12,090 bases of DNA from an uncultured Clostridia bacterium (GTDB taxonomy: Bacteria > Bacillota > Clostridia > TANB77 > CAG-508): assembly GCA_948946035.1 (NCBI GenBank), contig CARBKU010000023.1:1-12090 (forward strand). The letters run 5' to 3'. Shown here one piece after another: positions 1 through 5,351 of the stretch. Made by a program: the position numbers and the translations under genes. The stretch's first letter is position 1. Each line of letters opens with the position of its first letter. Below the pieces are notes generated by a model. It did not search any database. It was not told the origin of the DNA and was given only the letters and a program-made list of their open reading frames with translations.

Positions 1-716
1 TATCATATACTTTTAAAAATTATGAAGATGAAATTAAAGAAGCAAAACAGACAAAAAAAGATGTTGGAAATTTTCTAGACGAACTACTAGAAAAAGAAAT
101 AAATCAAAGAAAAGATAATGGAATAAAGAAACGATTAAGATATGCAAAATTTCCAATAAAAAAGTATTTAGAAGACTTTGATAGAAAACTATACAATCCA
201 GAATTTATCAAAGAATTTGAAGAACTAGAACTATTAGAGTTTATAGAAAAAAAAGAAAACATAATTTTAATTGGAACACCAGGAGCAGGAAAAACACATT
301 ATTCAATAGGATTAGGAATAAAAGCATGTATGGAAGGAAAAAGCGTATTATTCATATCAGTTCCAAATTTAATTATAGAATTAAAAGAAGCAATGAGTAA
401 AAGCCAATTAACAGCTTACAAAAGAAAATTTGAAAAGTACGATTTAGTAATATTAGATGAACTTGGATATGTTTCATTTGATAAAGAAGGTTGTGAAATA
501 TTATTTAATTTATTATCAAATAGAAATGATAAAGGTTCAATAATAATAACAACAAATCTAACATTTGATAGATGGGAGGAAATATTTAAGGATGCAATGC
601 TTACTGGAGCAATGGTAGATAGATTAGCCTATAAAGCTCATATATTAGATCTTTCAAGAGATGTAAGTCATAGATATGAAGAAACTGTTTCTTGGAAAAA
701 TAGTAAAAATATGTAA
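1..716 (+). CDS. istB: IS21-family helper ATPase IstB, 5' end cut by window edge
   Basis: The frame is open from base 3 to the TAA at 714-716, giving 237 residues; IstB proteins are about 250 aa, so only the first few residues are missing. It is an AAA+ ATPase of the DnaC/IstB type that assembles on target DNA and stimulates the IstA transposase. Visible motifs are Walker A GTPGAGKTH (about nt 273-299), Walker B LVILDELGY (about nt 444-470), a sensor-1-like IITTNL stretch, and the MVDRL block near the C-terminus that is typical of IstB. The N-terminal third is lysine/glutamate-rich, as in the IstB N-terminal domain. An internal ATG at 330 gives a shorter frame but would omit Walker A, so it is not the real start. 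The frame has no internal stop and may be functional. Confidence 0.93.
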   Translation, partial: SYTFKNYEDEIKEAKQTKKDVGNFLDELLEKEINQRKDNGIKKRLRYAKFPIKKYLEDFDRKLYNPEFIKEFEELELLEFIEKKENIILIGTPGAGKTHYSIGLGIKACMEGKSVLFISVPNLIIELKEAMSKSQLTAYKRKFEKYDLVILDELGYVSFDKEGCEILFNLLSNRNDKGSIIITTNLTFDRWEEIFKDAMLTGAMVDRLAYKAHILDLSRDVSHRYEETVSWKNSKNM

Positions 717-734
717 ATTTTATAGTTGAAAAAG

Positions 735-778
735 TGGTCCGTTTTTCAATTATAAAATGGTCCATTTTTCACTTGACA
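735..778 (+). repeat. IS21 right-end transposase-binding repeats
   Basis: Two similar units begin at 735 (TGGTCCGTTTTTCAAT) and 758 (TGGTCCATTTTTCACT), 23 bp apart, and the second runs into the terminal TTGACA. Multiple short repeats at each end are a hallmark of IS21-family elements. The final CA at 777-778 fits the expected element boundary. Confidence 0.8.
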
Positions 779-872
779 AATACATCTCCCGACAACTGCC
801 TAAAAGCGTGGCTTTTAGCGGTATTACCTTTGTGTTTTTGTGATATCAAATGCATATCTCATTGTTAGGTAA
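779..872. other. less AT-rich non-coding scrap next to the IS21 end
   Basis: This stretch between the IS end and the next terminator is visibly richer in G and C than its surroundings. It holds a perfect hairpin (CTAAAAGC, loop GTG, GCTTTTAG, 800-818) without a following T-run. On the minus strand a 28-codon frame (769-855) reads into the IS end but has no ribosome binding site. It may be the flank of the older mobile element into which IS21 inserted. No product is assigned. Confidence 0.35.
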
Positions 873-906
873 GAAAAAACAATATAAATCTCAAAATTTA
901 TATTGT
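873..906 (-). terminator. rho-independent terminator after the repA-linked pair
   Basis: A perfect 11-bp inverted repeat (879-889 and 896-906, 6-nt loop) is followed on the minus strand by six T residues (873-878). It lies 9 bp beyond the stop codon of the small minus-strand gene ending at 916, so it closes that unit. Confidence 0.85.
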
Positions 907-915
907 CTTTTAATG

Positions 916-1221
916 TTATTTTAATTCTTCTTTTAATTTCATTCCATCTTTTAATCCTGCAAAATAATATTTTTTATGAAAATAATAACTTTCAAAATCA
1001 ATTGTTTCTACATAATCTTTTACTAACTTTTCAATACTATCTTTTAGCCAATTAAGATTATATGGAATTTTTTCTAATTCTTTATTTAAACAATCAGACT
1101 TTTTAATTTTATTTGCTTTATCTTGACTCATAAACTTTTTATCTTTTTCATCAATAAAAGCTAAATCTTCTTCTCTTGCTTCAAATATTGTTTCTAGCAT
1201 ATTGATTTTTTCTTTTTCCAC
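916..1221 (-). CDS. small charged hypothetical protein linked to a RepA_N-like gene
   Basis: A 101-aa cytosolic protein, rich in lysine and glutamate, with no membrane segment. The start is GTG at 1219-1221, supported by a perfect AGGAGGTGA ribosome binding site at the correct distance. I do not recognise a defined function. The C-terminal pattern (YYFAGLKDGMKLKEEL) resembles small accessory proteins of plasmids and integrative elements that end in an F..G...G..L..E motif, but this is only a visual likeness. It follows the RepA_N-like gene by 56 bp, has a promoter candidate of its own in that gap, and ends at a strong terminator. The context suggests an accessory gene of a mobile replicon. 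Confidence 0.7.
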   Translation of the reverse strand: MEKEKINMLETIFEAREEDLAFIDEKDKKFMSQDKANKIKKSDCLNKELEKIPYNLNWLKDSIEKLVKDYVETIDFESYYFHKKYYFAGLKDGMKLKEELK

Positions 1222-1247
1222 TTAATCTCACCTCCTATTGTTGTGTC

Positions 1248-1276
1248 ATGTTAACTCTTGCTTAAATTAATGTCAA
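1248..1276 (-). promoter_or_regulatory. promoter candidate for the 101-aa gene, inside a direct repeat
   Basis: On the minus strand TTGACA (1271-1276) and TAACAT (1248-1253) are separated by 17 bp. The -35 box is perfect and the -10 box matches 4 of 6. The same span is an imperfect tandem direct repeat of about 19-20 bp (around 1248-1266 and 1270-1289), so a repressor could bind here. Confidence 0.5.
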
Positions 1277-1277
1277 C

Positions 1278-1814
1278 TCATTTCTTAAAATTTATTGGAT
1301 ATAAACTTGTCCAATCAAAATTACTGTAATCTCTATCACTTTTATAATTATAATTTTTAGTTTTATATTGTTCTTTATATTTTTTATCTATATTATTTGG
1401 TTGTAAAAATTCCAATACTTTATTTGTATTTTTTTCATTAGTTATATGTAATTTTTCCTTCTCTTCATCTTCTGAATATATATCAACAACATATATTTTA
1501 TAAGCTTTACCTTTCCCTTGATTTTCTTGTTTTATTAATTTTGCCTTTTCTAGTTCTTTAAATACTTTTATTACTGTCTTACTACTTGATTTTAAATATT
1601 CTCCCATTTCCTTTCTAGTTATAAAAATATATATGTTTCCATAGTCATCCACTTTATGATTCATTCTTGACAAATTTAATCTGTCTAGTATAAAGATGTA
1701 TCCTAGCTGTGATAAAGGGCTCAAAATCGATTTGTAGGGCTCTGTGTATAAAATCTTTCTTGGTACTTGGCAGAACTTAAATTTCAATTCTTGATTTATA
1801 TTTATGTATTTCAA
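1278..1814 (-). CDS. replication initiator RepA_N-domain protein
   Basis: A 178-aa protein whose first 110 or so residues match the RepA_N replication-initiator pattern by eye. These include a FxQVPRxLxxxxPY entry, an LSxLxxxxFILDRLNLSRxN segment with DDYGNIYIF, then a winged-helix part with an EMGEYLKSSSKTVIKVFKELEKAKLI recognition region. This family starts replication of Firmicute plasmids and is common in integrative conjugative elements. Many relatives are longer (about 250-350 aa), so this copy may lack a C-terminal domain. The start is TTG at 1812-1814, backed by a GAGGTG site; no ATG is as well placed. It is transcribed ahead of the 101-aa gene. Its position beside an IS21 end suggests an element remnant rather than a whole replicon. 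Confidence 0.78.
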   Translation of the reverse strand: MKYININQELKFKFCQVPRKILYTEPYKSILSPLSQLGYIFILDRLNLSRMNHKVDDYGNIYIFITRKEMGEYLKSSSKTVIKVFKELEKAKLIKQENQGKGKAYKIYVVDIYSEDEEKEKLHITNEKNTNKVLEFLQPNNIDKKYKEQYKTKNYNYKSDRDYSNFDWTSLYPINFKK

Positions 1815-1860
1815 TATTCACCTCGTTTCTTTTTGAAATTATGCTCTCACAATTTCTAAT

Positions 1861-1898
1861 AAAAAAAGAACTACTAACTTTAAAATCAGTAATTCTTT
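1861..1898 (-). terminator. terminator of the mntA-hepT operon
   Basis: The stem AAAGAAcTACT (1865-1875) pairs with AGTAaTTCTTT (1888-1898) with one mismatch and a 12-nt loop. It is followed by T residues on the minus strand (1861-1864 plus the arm). It sits 24 bp after the hepT stop. A T-rich tail on the plus side may make it bidirectional. Confidence 0.65.
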
Positions 1899-1921
1899 TG
1901 ATTTATTTTCATAACAGATTT

Positions 1922-2266
1922 TTAATTATTATTATCTTCCAATATTTTCTCCAAATTCACTTTCAATTGTATGATATCTTTTGTTATAATATCCCATATA
2001 AAGTTCAGCTTTATTCCTTCATAATCATGAACGATTTTGTTTCTTAAATTTTTTATAATAATCCACTCTATATTTGGATTCCCTTCCATTGTTTCTTTAC
2101 TAATATTTTTAACTAATTCGCCTATTTGACTAATAGCAAAAACGGTAGCATCTACTTTTTCTTCGTTACTTGAAAATGATTTAAAATCACAACCATCAGT
2201 ATATTTTAATGCTTTATTTATATATTCTATCATCTTTTTTAATGACATATATTCTTTATTTTTCAT
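1922..2266 (-). CDS. hepT: HepT-like toxin, HEPN ribonuclease (DUF86)
   Basis: A predicted all-helical HEPN-domain protein, toxin half of an MntA/HepT system. From the ATG at 2264-2266 it is 114 aa. The RX4HXY motif RNKIVHDY lies at residues 75-82, with Arg75, His80 and Tyr82 in the expected places. In characterised relatives Arg and His form the RNase site and the Tyr is the residue that MntA AMPylates to neutralise the toxin. A TTG at 2273-2275 would add three residues but lies directly against the GGAG site; the ATG is 9 nt downstream of it and is preferred. The gene overlaps the mntA end by 11 bp, implying coupled translation. The motif is intact, so the toxin is probably active. The family assignment is firm; activity is inferred. 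Confidence 0.88.
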   Translation of the reverse strand: MKNKEYMSLKKMIEYINKALKYTDGCDFKSFSSNEEKVDATVFAISQIGELVKNISKETMEGNPNIEWIIIKNLRNKIVHDYEGIKLNFIWDIITKDIIQLKVNLEKILEDNNN

Positions 2267-2564
2267 ATACAACAACTCCTGTTTCTTTTATTTCTTTATC
2301 GATTAATGAATTTTCTATTATCTCATATTTTTCAAACCCATCAATTTCTTTTTGTAATTTTTCTTTTATTTGGCATATCAACTTTAATAGTGCAAATCCT
2401 TTCAACTCTGAATTTGTATCTATTATTAAATCTACATCGCTTTTTTTTGTAGCTTTTTGCTTTGCATAAGAACCAAATAGTATTACTTGATATACTGGCT
2501 TATCTTTTAAAAGTTCTTCTAGCATTTTCTTTATTTCTTCAATCGTATATATCTTTTCGCTCAT
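2256..2564 (-). CDS. mntA: MntA-like minimal nucleotidyltransferase antitoxin
   Basis: A 102-aa minimal nucleotidyltransferase. The GSX10DXD signature is complete: Gly31-Ser32, then Asp43 and Asp45 in SDVDLIID. A possible third acidic residue lies in the EIDGFEKYEII segment near 73-80. Characterised MntA antitoxins transfer AMP from ATP to the Tyr of the HepT RX4HXY motif, so the pair here has both enzyme and target residue. The start is ATG at 2562-2564 with GGAG 8 nt upstream. The antitoxin is encoded first and overlaps hepT, the usual order for this system. It lies next to mobile-element genes, as such modules often do, and may stabilise the region. Confidence 0.9.
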   Translation of the reverse strand: MSEKIYTIEEIKKMLEELLKDKPVYQVILFGSYAKQKATKKSDVDLIIDTNSELKGFALLKLICQIKEKLQKEIDGFEKYEIIENSLIDKEIKETGVVVYEK

Positions 2565-2595
2565 AGTATCAACTCCAATCTCCTACTACGTTATT

Positions 2596-2604
2596 AGTAT
2601 ACCA
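2596..2604 (-). promoter_or_regulatory. extended -10 promoter of mntA-hepT
   Basis: Read on the minus strand the site is TGGTATACT, an extended -10 (TGn plus TATACT), 31 bp upstream of the mntA start codon. No good -35 box is seen, which is normal for extended -10 promoters. Confidence 0.6.
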
Positions 2605-2673
2605 TAATTTTTAACAATTTCATATATCTATTTAATATTTTTACAAAAAAATTATTATCTTACAAGATAAAAC

Positions 2674-2830
2674 AATGATATTTTAAAATTTATATAGTTC
2701 GAATGTAAACAGAAATTTTGTTAGAAATATCTGATAAAATTTTTGAACTAAATTGTGAAAAAATTTTGATTGATATTTCTTTCAAAATTGTAGGAATACC
2801 GAGAAGTATATAAATTTTAATAATATCATT
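2674..2830. repeat. 157-bp fold-back (MITE-like) palindrome, copy 1
   Basis: The outer arms, 2674-2696 and 2807-2830, are reverse complements except for one inserted base. The arms continue inward with gaps to a second matching pair, AGAAATATC (2723-2731) against GATATTTCT (2772-2780), and AT-rich complement inside that. The whole stretch could fold as one long hairpin. No clear target-site duplication is seen. It resembles the element at 9292-9487. It lies about 55 bp beyond the broken end of a deacetylase gene remnant. The rest of the gap 2605-2885 shows no gene. Confidence 0.7.
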
Positions 2831-2885
2831 TATACTTAAATATTCTAAAATAACTTGCTTCTAATTTCTATCACAAAAGTAATTG

Positions 2886-3098
2886 TTACCATGCACAATT
2901 CATTGTAAATGCTACTTTTTTTTCTTGGGTTTCCACATTATAAATAGGTACTAGTTTTTGTGTTGTACTTGATGTTTGTATTGTATTTATTTCATTAGTG
3001 GTATTGTGCAAGCTTCCTGCTACACAAAATAATAGTACGACTGTTACAATCGATACTGCATATGTGCATATTTTTTGTTTGTTGAATATGAAAAACAT
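2886..3098 (-). pseudogene. 5' remnant of a NodB-type polysaccharide deacetylase
   Basis: The 70-residue frame has a good start (GGAGGG, 8 nt, ATG at 3098) and a membrane anchor at about residues 10-30. A short linker follows, then PIYNVETQEKKVAFTMNCAW. The last part matches the segment that opens the catalytic domain of sporulation-type polysaccharide deacetylases, where PIYxVDTxEKKVAxTFDxAWG carries the first NodB metal-binding motif. Here the Asp of the motif is Asn, and the frame ends right after the Trp. The roughly 200 residues of catalytic domain expected afterwards are absent from all nearby frames. It is a broken gene or at most a tail-less membrane peptide. The fold-back repeat just downstream may mark the deletion. 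Family by eye; loss of function is clear if the family is right. Confidence 0.6.
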
Positions 3099-3189
3099 AA
3101 AAAAATCCCTCCAAGTTAATGCTCTTTTAATTGTATGCTCATTATTGAAGGAAAATTCTGATTTATTGTATTTTTTTATTTTATCTTTT

Positions 3190-3226
3190 ATAAAAATAAA
3201 GACCCACCTTCTTTCGAAGATGAGCC
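3190..3226 (-). terminator. terminator of the 46-aa gene, GNRA-capped stem
   Basis: On the minus strand an 11-bp stem (3226-3216 with 3211-3201) closes on a GAAA tetraloop and is followed by a T-rich run (3190-3199). Three of the pairs are G-U and form only in the minus-strand transcript, which fixes the direction. Confidence 0.85.
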
Positions 3227-3229
3227 ATA

Positions 3230-3326
3230 AGTCCTATTAAAAAAACAATAGAACTACTCGGTTTTCATATAGTTGAACTCCACACGTTCAACCTCTCCTG
3301 GATCTCCTGGGACATACCAGTCCCGG
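3230..3326 (-). other. series of hairpins in the 46-aa gene transcript
   Basis: Three further stems precede the terminator in the minus-strand RNA. CCGGGAC pairs with GTCCCAGG with one bulge (3306-3326). GTTGAAC pairs with GTTCAAC (3272-3292). AGTTCTATT pairs with AATAGGACT through 9 bp including one G-U (3230-3255), and this stem covers the stop codon. The density of stems is unusual for such an AT-rich genome and suggests that the RNA itself may be structured. This is a reading by eye, not a computed fold. Confidence 0.5.
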
Positions 3327-3394
3327 TAAATTTCTAGACTTACTTTTATTACCTCTTGCTTCACTGTTGCATTTGTTGTCGTTGTTTTTTCCAT
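3254..3394 (-). CDS. 46-aa small protein of unknown function, strong expression signals
   Basis: A 46-aa acidic peptide with no cysteine, no signal peptide and no membrane segment. Its N-terminus is Thr-rich (MEKTTTTNATV) and its second half is aromatic and polar (EIYRDWYVPGDPGEVERVEF). I do not recognise the family. It has a full set of signals: consensus promoter at 3426-3454, AAGGAGGG 5 nt before the ATG at 3392-3394, and a strong terminator at 3190-3226. These define a transcript of about 230 nt carrying only this gene. Its base composition is clearly less AT-rich than its neighbours and it contains stem-loops, so it could be a protein gene, a structured RNA, or both. No leader-core pattern of a modified peptide and no toxin-like hydrophobic stretch are visible. 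Confidence 0.65.
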   Translation of the reverse strand: MEKTTTTNATVKQEVIKVSLEIYRDWYVPGDPGEVERVEFNYMKTE

Positions 3395-3425
3395 AAAAAC
3401 CCTCCTTATGTATGTTGTTAATTCT

Positions 3426-3454
3426 ATTATACCATATTATGTATATTTTTTCAA
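3426..3454 (-). promoter_or_regulatory. consensus SigA promoter of the 46-aa gene
   Basis: On the minus strand TTGAAA (3449-3454) and TATAAT (3426-3431) are spaced exactly 17 bp, with a TGG extension before the -10. The start site should be near 3419, giving a 25-nt leader. This is one of the strongest promoters in the window. Confidence 0.85.
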
Positions 3455-3720
3455 TGCAAAACATCAAAAATGTAAAAATATGGCAAAACTTATCAACTTT
3501 CTACATTTTTTTATATTTATAACAACAATTCCCCTGCAATTAAAATGAATAATACTTTTTTATATTATCAAATTTACATAATATGTATTTGTAGCTTGAA
3601 TTTTGCAAAAGAATCAAATAATATTATTCCAGAAATTTTATAATTGCATATACACTTAAAATCTTTATATCTAATATAACTATTTAGTATTTTCAAAAAA
3701 ATAATTATTAACATACTAAA
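3455..3720. other. AT-rich spacer, no gene seen
   Basis: No supported gene lies between the promoter at 3426-3454 and the terminator at 3721-3769. A 32-codon plus-strand frame at about 3550 lacks a ribosome binding site. An 18-bp sequence at 3493-3510 recurs exactly at 4750-4767. An 8-bp inverted repeat, TTTAGTAT and ATACTAAA, occurs at 3683-3720. Confidence 0.5.
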
Positions 3721-3769
3721 CAAAGAAACTCCAAATTAAAGCTCTTTTTGCATCTTCTTTAATTTGGAG
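3721..3769 (-). terminator. terminator of the DUF4190 gene
   Basis: A perfect 13-bp inverted repeat (3729-3741 and 3757-3769, 15-nt loop) is followed on the minus strand by TTTCTTTG. It lies about 30 bp after the stop at 3800. Confidence 0.8.
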
Positions 3770-3799
3770 AAAATTTTTTTATTATTAAAATTTTCTTTA

Positions 3800-4198
3800 T
3801 TATAAATCATAATAACTATTATAATAGTTATTATTAGTTGAATTTTCAATTGCATCAGTTAATCCTATAGCAACTCCAAATATAAAAATTGCCATAATTA
3901 TACAAATTGATATAACTAATCCTATTGCTCCTGTTACAATTCCTGCTACTGCCATTCCTTTATCCATAGTTTTTACTCCTAATGCTCCAAAAATTATAGC
4001 CAATATACCACATGGAATTGATATATACCATATGCAGAATAGTACTAATGCTACAATTCCTAAAATCATAGATGCTATACATAATCCTTTTTTTCTTGGT
4101 TTAGATTCTTCTTTTACTTCTGTAGTGTCTTTTTCTACGTTGTTTTCAATAACCTTTTGTTCTTCTTGAACTTGTTCTTTTTCATTTTCTTCGTTCAT
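3800..4198 (-). CDS. DUF4190-like small membrane protein
   Basis: A 132-aa membrane protein. A charged, Glu-rich cytosolic segment (about residues 1-38, ending in PRKKG) precedes two or three hydrophobic segments. The first is about 39-57, the second about 60-76 with a GILAIIFGALG glycine pattern, and the third about 84-112 starting GMAVAGIVTGAIGL. The C-terminal tail is Asn/Tyr-rich. The glycine pattern and the KGMAVAGIVTG segment are typical of DUF4190 proteins, whose function is unknown. The start is ATG at 4196-4198 with GGGGGAA 5-8 nt upstream. A longer reading from 4267 is wrong, because its first codon is part of the -35 box. It has its own promoter and terminator, so it is monocistronic. 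Confidence 0.8.
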   Translation of the reverse strand: MNEENEKEQVQEEQKVIENNVEKDTTEVKEESKPRKKGLCIASMILGIVALVLFCIWYISIPCGILAIIFGALGVKTMDKGMAVAGIVTGAIGLVISICIIMAIFIFGVAIGLTDAIENSTNNNYYNSYYDL

Positions 4199-4238
4199 AA
4201 TAGTTCCCCCTTTATTTACTAATTTAATGTATATGCTT

Positions 4239-4267
4239 ATTATACTATATTGATTATTTATTTTCAA
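4239..4267 (-). promoter_or_regulatory. consensus SigA promoter of the DUF4190 gene
   Basis: TTGAAA (4262-4267) and TATAAT (4239-4244) are 17 bp apart on the minus strand. The start site would be near 4232, leaving a leader of about 34 nt. Confidence 0.85.
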
Positions 4268-4303
4268 TAAATTTATTATAAATATAGAGTATAAACAGTA
4301 TTT

Positions 4304-4687
4304 TTAAATTACTATTCCTATATTTATTAGGTTCCTAAAAATTGTATATATAATCCATAATATTAAAAATATTATAATATACCACCATTTTGGATACAGA
4401 CAAGTTAATTTCTTATTTTCCTTTCCCAAATTATATATTACAACAATATTTAAAATTACTAAATACAAAATACTTACGAAAATTGCACAGTTACAATAAA
4501 AAGCTTTAATCCAATTGCCACTAGCAATATTCTGCATGCATCTGGTTCCACCACAAGATAAACAAAGTAAACCAGTTTTTTCATATATCCAACATTTAGG
4601 AACCATATTTATATATTTAGAATTTACTATAAAATAAATTAAAACAATTAAAAGTATTTCTATAATTATAATATCTCTTTTTTTCAT
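4304..4687 (-). CDS. DUF2752 membrane protein
   Basis: A 127-aa protein with hydrophobic segments at about residues 6-22, 66-88 and 106-126. The signature of DUF2752 is present: CLSCGGTR at residues 42-49, with Cys42 and Cys45 in a CxxCGGTR motif after an aromatic/Gly run, followed by ASGNWIKAFYCN. The motif looks like a redox or metal site, but the family has no established function. The start is ATG at 4685-4687 with AGGAG 6 nt upstream. It has its own promoter and lies 105 bp upstream of the DUF4190 gene on the same strand. DUF2752 genes are often found near other small membrane genes of unknown role, as here. Confidence 0.85.
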   Translation of the reverse strand: MKKRDIIIIEILLIVLIYFIVNSKYINMVPKCWIYEKTGLLCLSCGGTRCMQNIASGNWIKAFYCNCAIFVSILYLVILNIVVIYNLGKENKKLTCLYPKWWYIIIFLILWIIYTIFRNLINIGIVI

Positions 4688-4709
4688 TTTTTCTCCTACT
4701 TATATCAGT

Positions 4710-4738
4710 ATTATAATGTATTTTAAATTAAATTTCTA
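4710..4738 (-). promoter_or_regulatory. SigA promoter of the DUF2752 gene
   Basis: On the minus strand TAGAAA (4733-4738) and a perfect TATAAT (4710-4715) are 17 bp apart, about 23 bp before the start codon. Confidence 0.7.
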
Positions 4739-4749
4739 GACTTTTTTTT

Positions 4750-4767
4750 TCAACTTTCTACATTTTT
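4750..4767. repeat. 18-bp repeat, second copy at 3493-3510
   Basis: The sequence TCAACTTTCTACATTTTT occurs identically at 3493-3510 and 4750-4767. Both copies lie upstream of a minus-strand SigA promoter, and the second also lies upstream of a plus-strand gene. It may be a regulator site or a chance A/T-rich repeat. Confidence 0.4.
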
Positions 4768-4779
4768 CTTCATATTATA
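4753..4779 (+). promoter_or_regulatory. SigK-like promoter candidate for the Cys-rich protein gene
   Basis: AC (4753-4754), a 16-bp spacer and CATATTATA (4771-4779) match the Bacillus SigK pattern AC-N16/17-CATAnnnTA. It lies about 45 bp before the start codon. The pattern is short, so a chance match is quite possible; no better SigA promoter is seen on this strand. Confidence 0.35.
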
Positions 4780-4785
4780 TATTAA

Positions 4786-4799
4786 ACAACTTAAGTTGT
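4786..4799. promoter_or_regulatory. 14-bp perfect palindrome, possible operator
   Basis: ACAACTTAAGTTGT is a perfect palindrome between the promoter candidate and the ribosome binding site of the Cys-rich gene. It could bind a dimeric regulator or form a small hairpin in the leader. Confidence 0.4.
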
Positions 4800-4823
4800 A
4801 ATTTTAGAAAGGATGGATTAATT

Positions 4824-5303
4824 ATGGAAATGGAAAATAAAAAACCTCATTGCCCAGTTTTAGATGTTGATGGTATTATATCAGGAGGTAAACAATTCGA
4901 TTTAGATATTACTTTACCAGAAGATAATCGTGATGTAATTTATGGTGTTGTTAAAAACTGCTTTAAAGAACCAGTTTGTGACGCTGTTGTAAAACTAGTT
5001 GAAATTGTTTGTGAACATGGTAAAGAAGAAAGAAGACCTATTGGTCATACTTTTACAGACAAAGAAGGAGAATTCGTTTTTGGACCTCTTTGCCCTGGAA
5101 AAGAATATGCTCTTCAAATTTGGGTAAATGATACTAAAAAAATAAAAATATGTGCTAAATGTCATCATGAAGGTAAATGCCTAAAAGGTGATAGATGTGA
5201 TAAATGTGATTGTTTTTTAGACTGCCAAAAAGAAGAATGCAAAAAATGTGAAAAACATGAAGGTTGTAATGATAATTGTTTTGAAGCTCCAGAATTCAAA
5301 TAA
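4824..5303 (+). CDS. cysteine-rich protein with carboxypeptidase-regulatory/Cna-B-like domain
   Basis: A 159-aa protein with no signal peptide. Residues about 36-104 look like a single beta-sandwich of the carboxypeptidase-regulatory or Cna-B type. They contain IYGVVKN, then PVCDAVVKLVE, then a GHTFTDKEGEFVFGPLCPGKEYALQIW segment, the classic G.f.f..l.pG.Y pattern. The tail (110-152) carries 11 cysteines in CxxC-like spacing, with 16 in the whole protein. Similar leaderless Cys-rich proteins with this domain occur in clostridia, and some Cys-rich proteins cross-link on the spore surface. A spore-layer role is an inference. AAGGA lies 10 nt before the ATG. It is the only gene in the middle region on the plus strand and is monocistronic. 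Metal binding by the tail is an alternative. Confidence 0.75.
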   Translation: MEMENKKPHCPVLDVDGIISGGKQFDLDITLPEDNRDVIYGVVKNCFKEPVCDAVVKLVEIVCEHGKEERRPIGHTFTDKEGEFVFGPLCPGKEYALQIWVNDTKKIKICAKCHHEGKCLKGDRCDKCDCFLDCQKEECKKCEKHEGCNDNCFEAPEFK

Positions 5304-5311
5304 TTTTAAAC

Positions 5312-5350
5312 TATAAAGATGGTGTCCTTATTATGGACACCATCTTTATA
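5312..5350. terminator. bidirectional terminator between convergent genes
   Basis: A perfect 16-bp inverted repeat (5312-5327 and 5335-5350) has a 7-nt loop. It starts 8 bp after the plus-strand stop and touches the stop of the minus-strand peptide gene. T-runs on either side are weak. Confidence 0.8.
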
Positions 5351-5351
5351 C

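Larger units (their letters stand above)
1..778 (+). mobile_element. IS21-family insertion sequence, right part
   Basis: The left window edge cuts an IS21-family element. Visible are almost all of istB and, beyond it, the right terminal region with two 23-bp-spaced copies of a TGGTCCrTTTTTCAmTT unit, ending in TGACA at 774-778. IS21 elements carry istA (DDE transposase) and istB (AAA+ helper) and end in several transposase-binding repeats finishing with CA. istA and the left end lie outside the window. The element probably stops at 778; the target-site duplication cannot be read without the other end. Assignment to the family is firm, the exact boundary is inferred. Confidence 0.85.

Noticed and set aside
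1841..2047. 68-codon plus-strand frame and the similar frame at 2209-2469
   Set aside because: They are antisense to hepT and mntA, both of which have complete catalytic motifs and proper start signals.
2674..2830. Palindrome as a simple transcription terminator
   Set aside because: It is far longer than a terminator, has arms separated by large imperfect inner parts, and resembles a second element elsewhere in the window.
2998..3240. 80-codon plus-strand frame
   Set aside because: It is antisense to the deacetylase remnant and the terminator, with no ribosome binding site.
3546..3644. 32-codon plus-strand frame after the 18-bp repeat
   Set aside because: No ribosome binding site precedes its ATG and the protein is low complexity.
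4199..4267. Longer N-terminus for the DUF4190 protein
   Set aside because: The extra part is made of the promoter and leader: its first codon is in the -35 box, and a strong ribosome binding site precedes the inner ATG at 4198.
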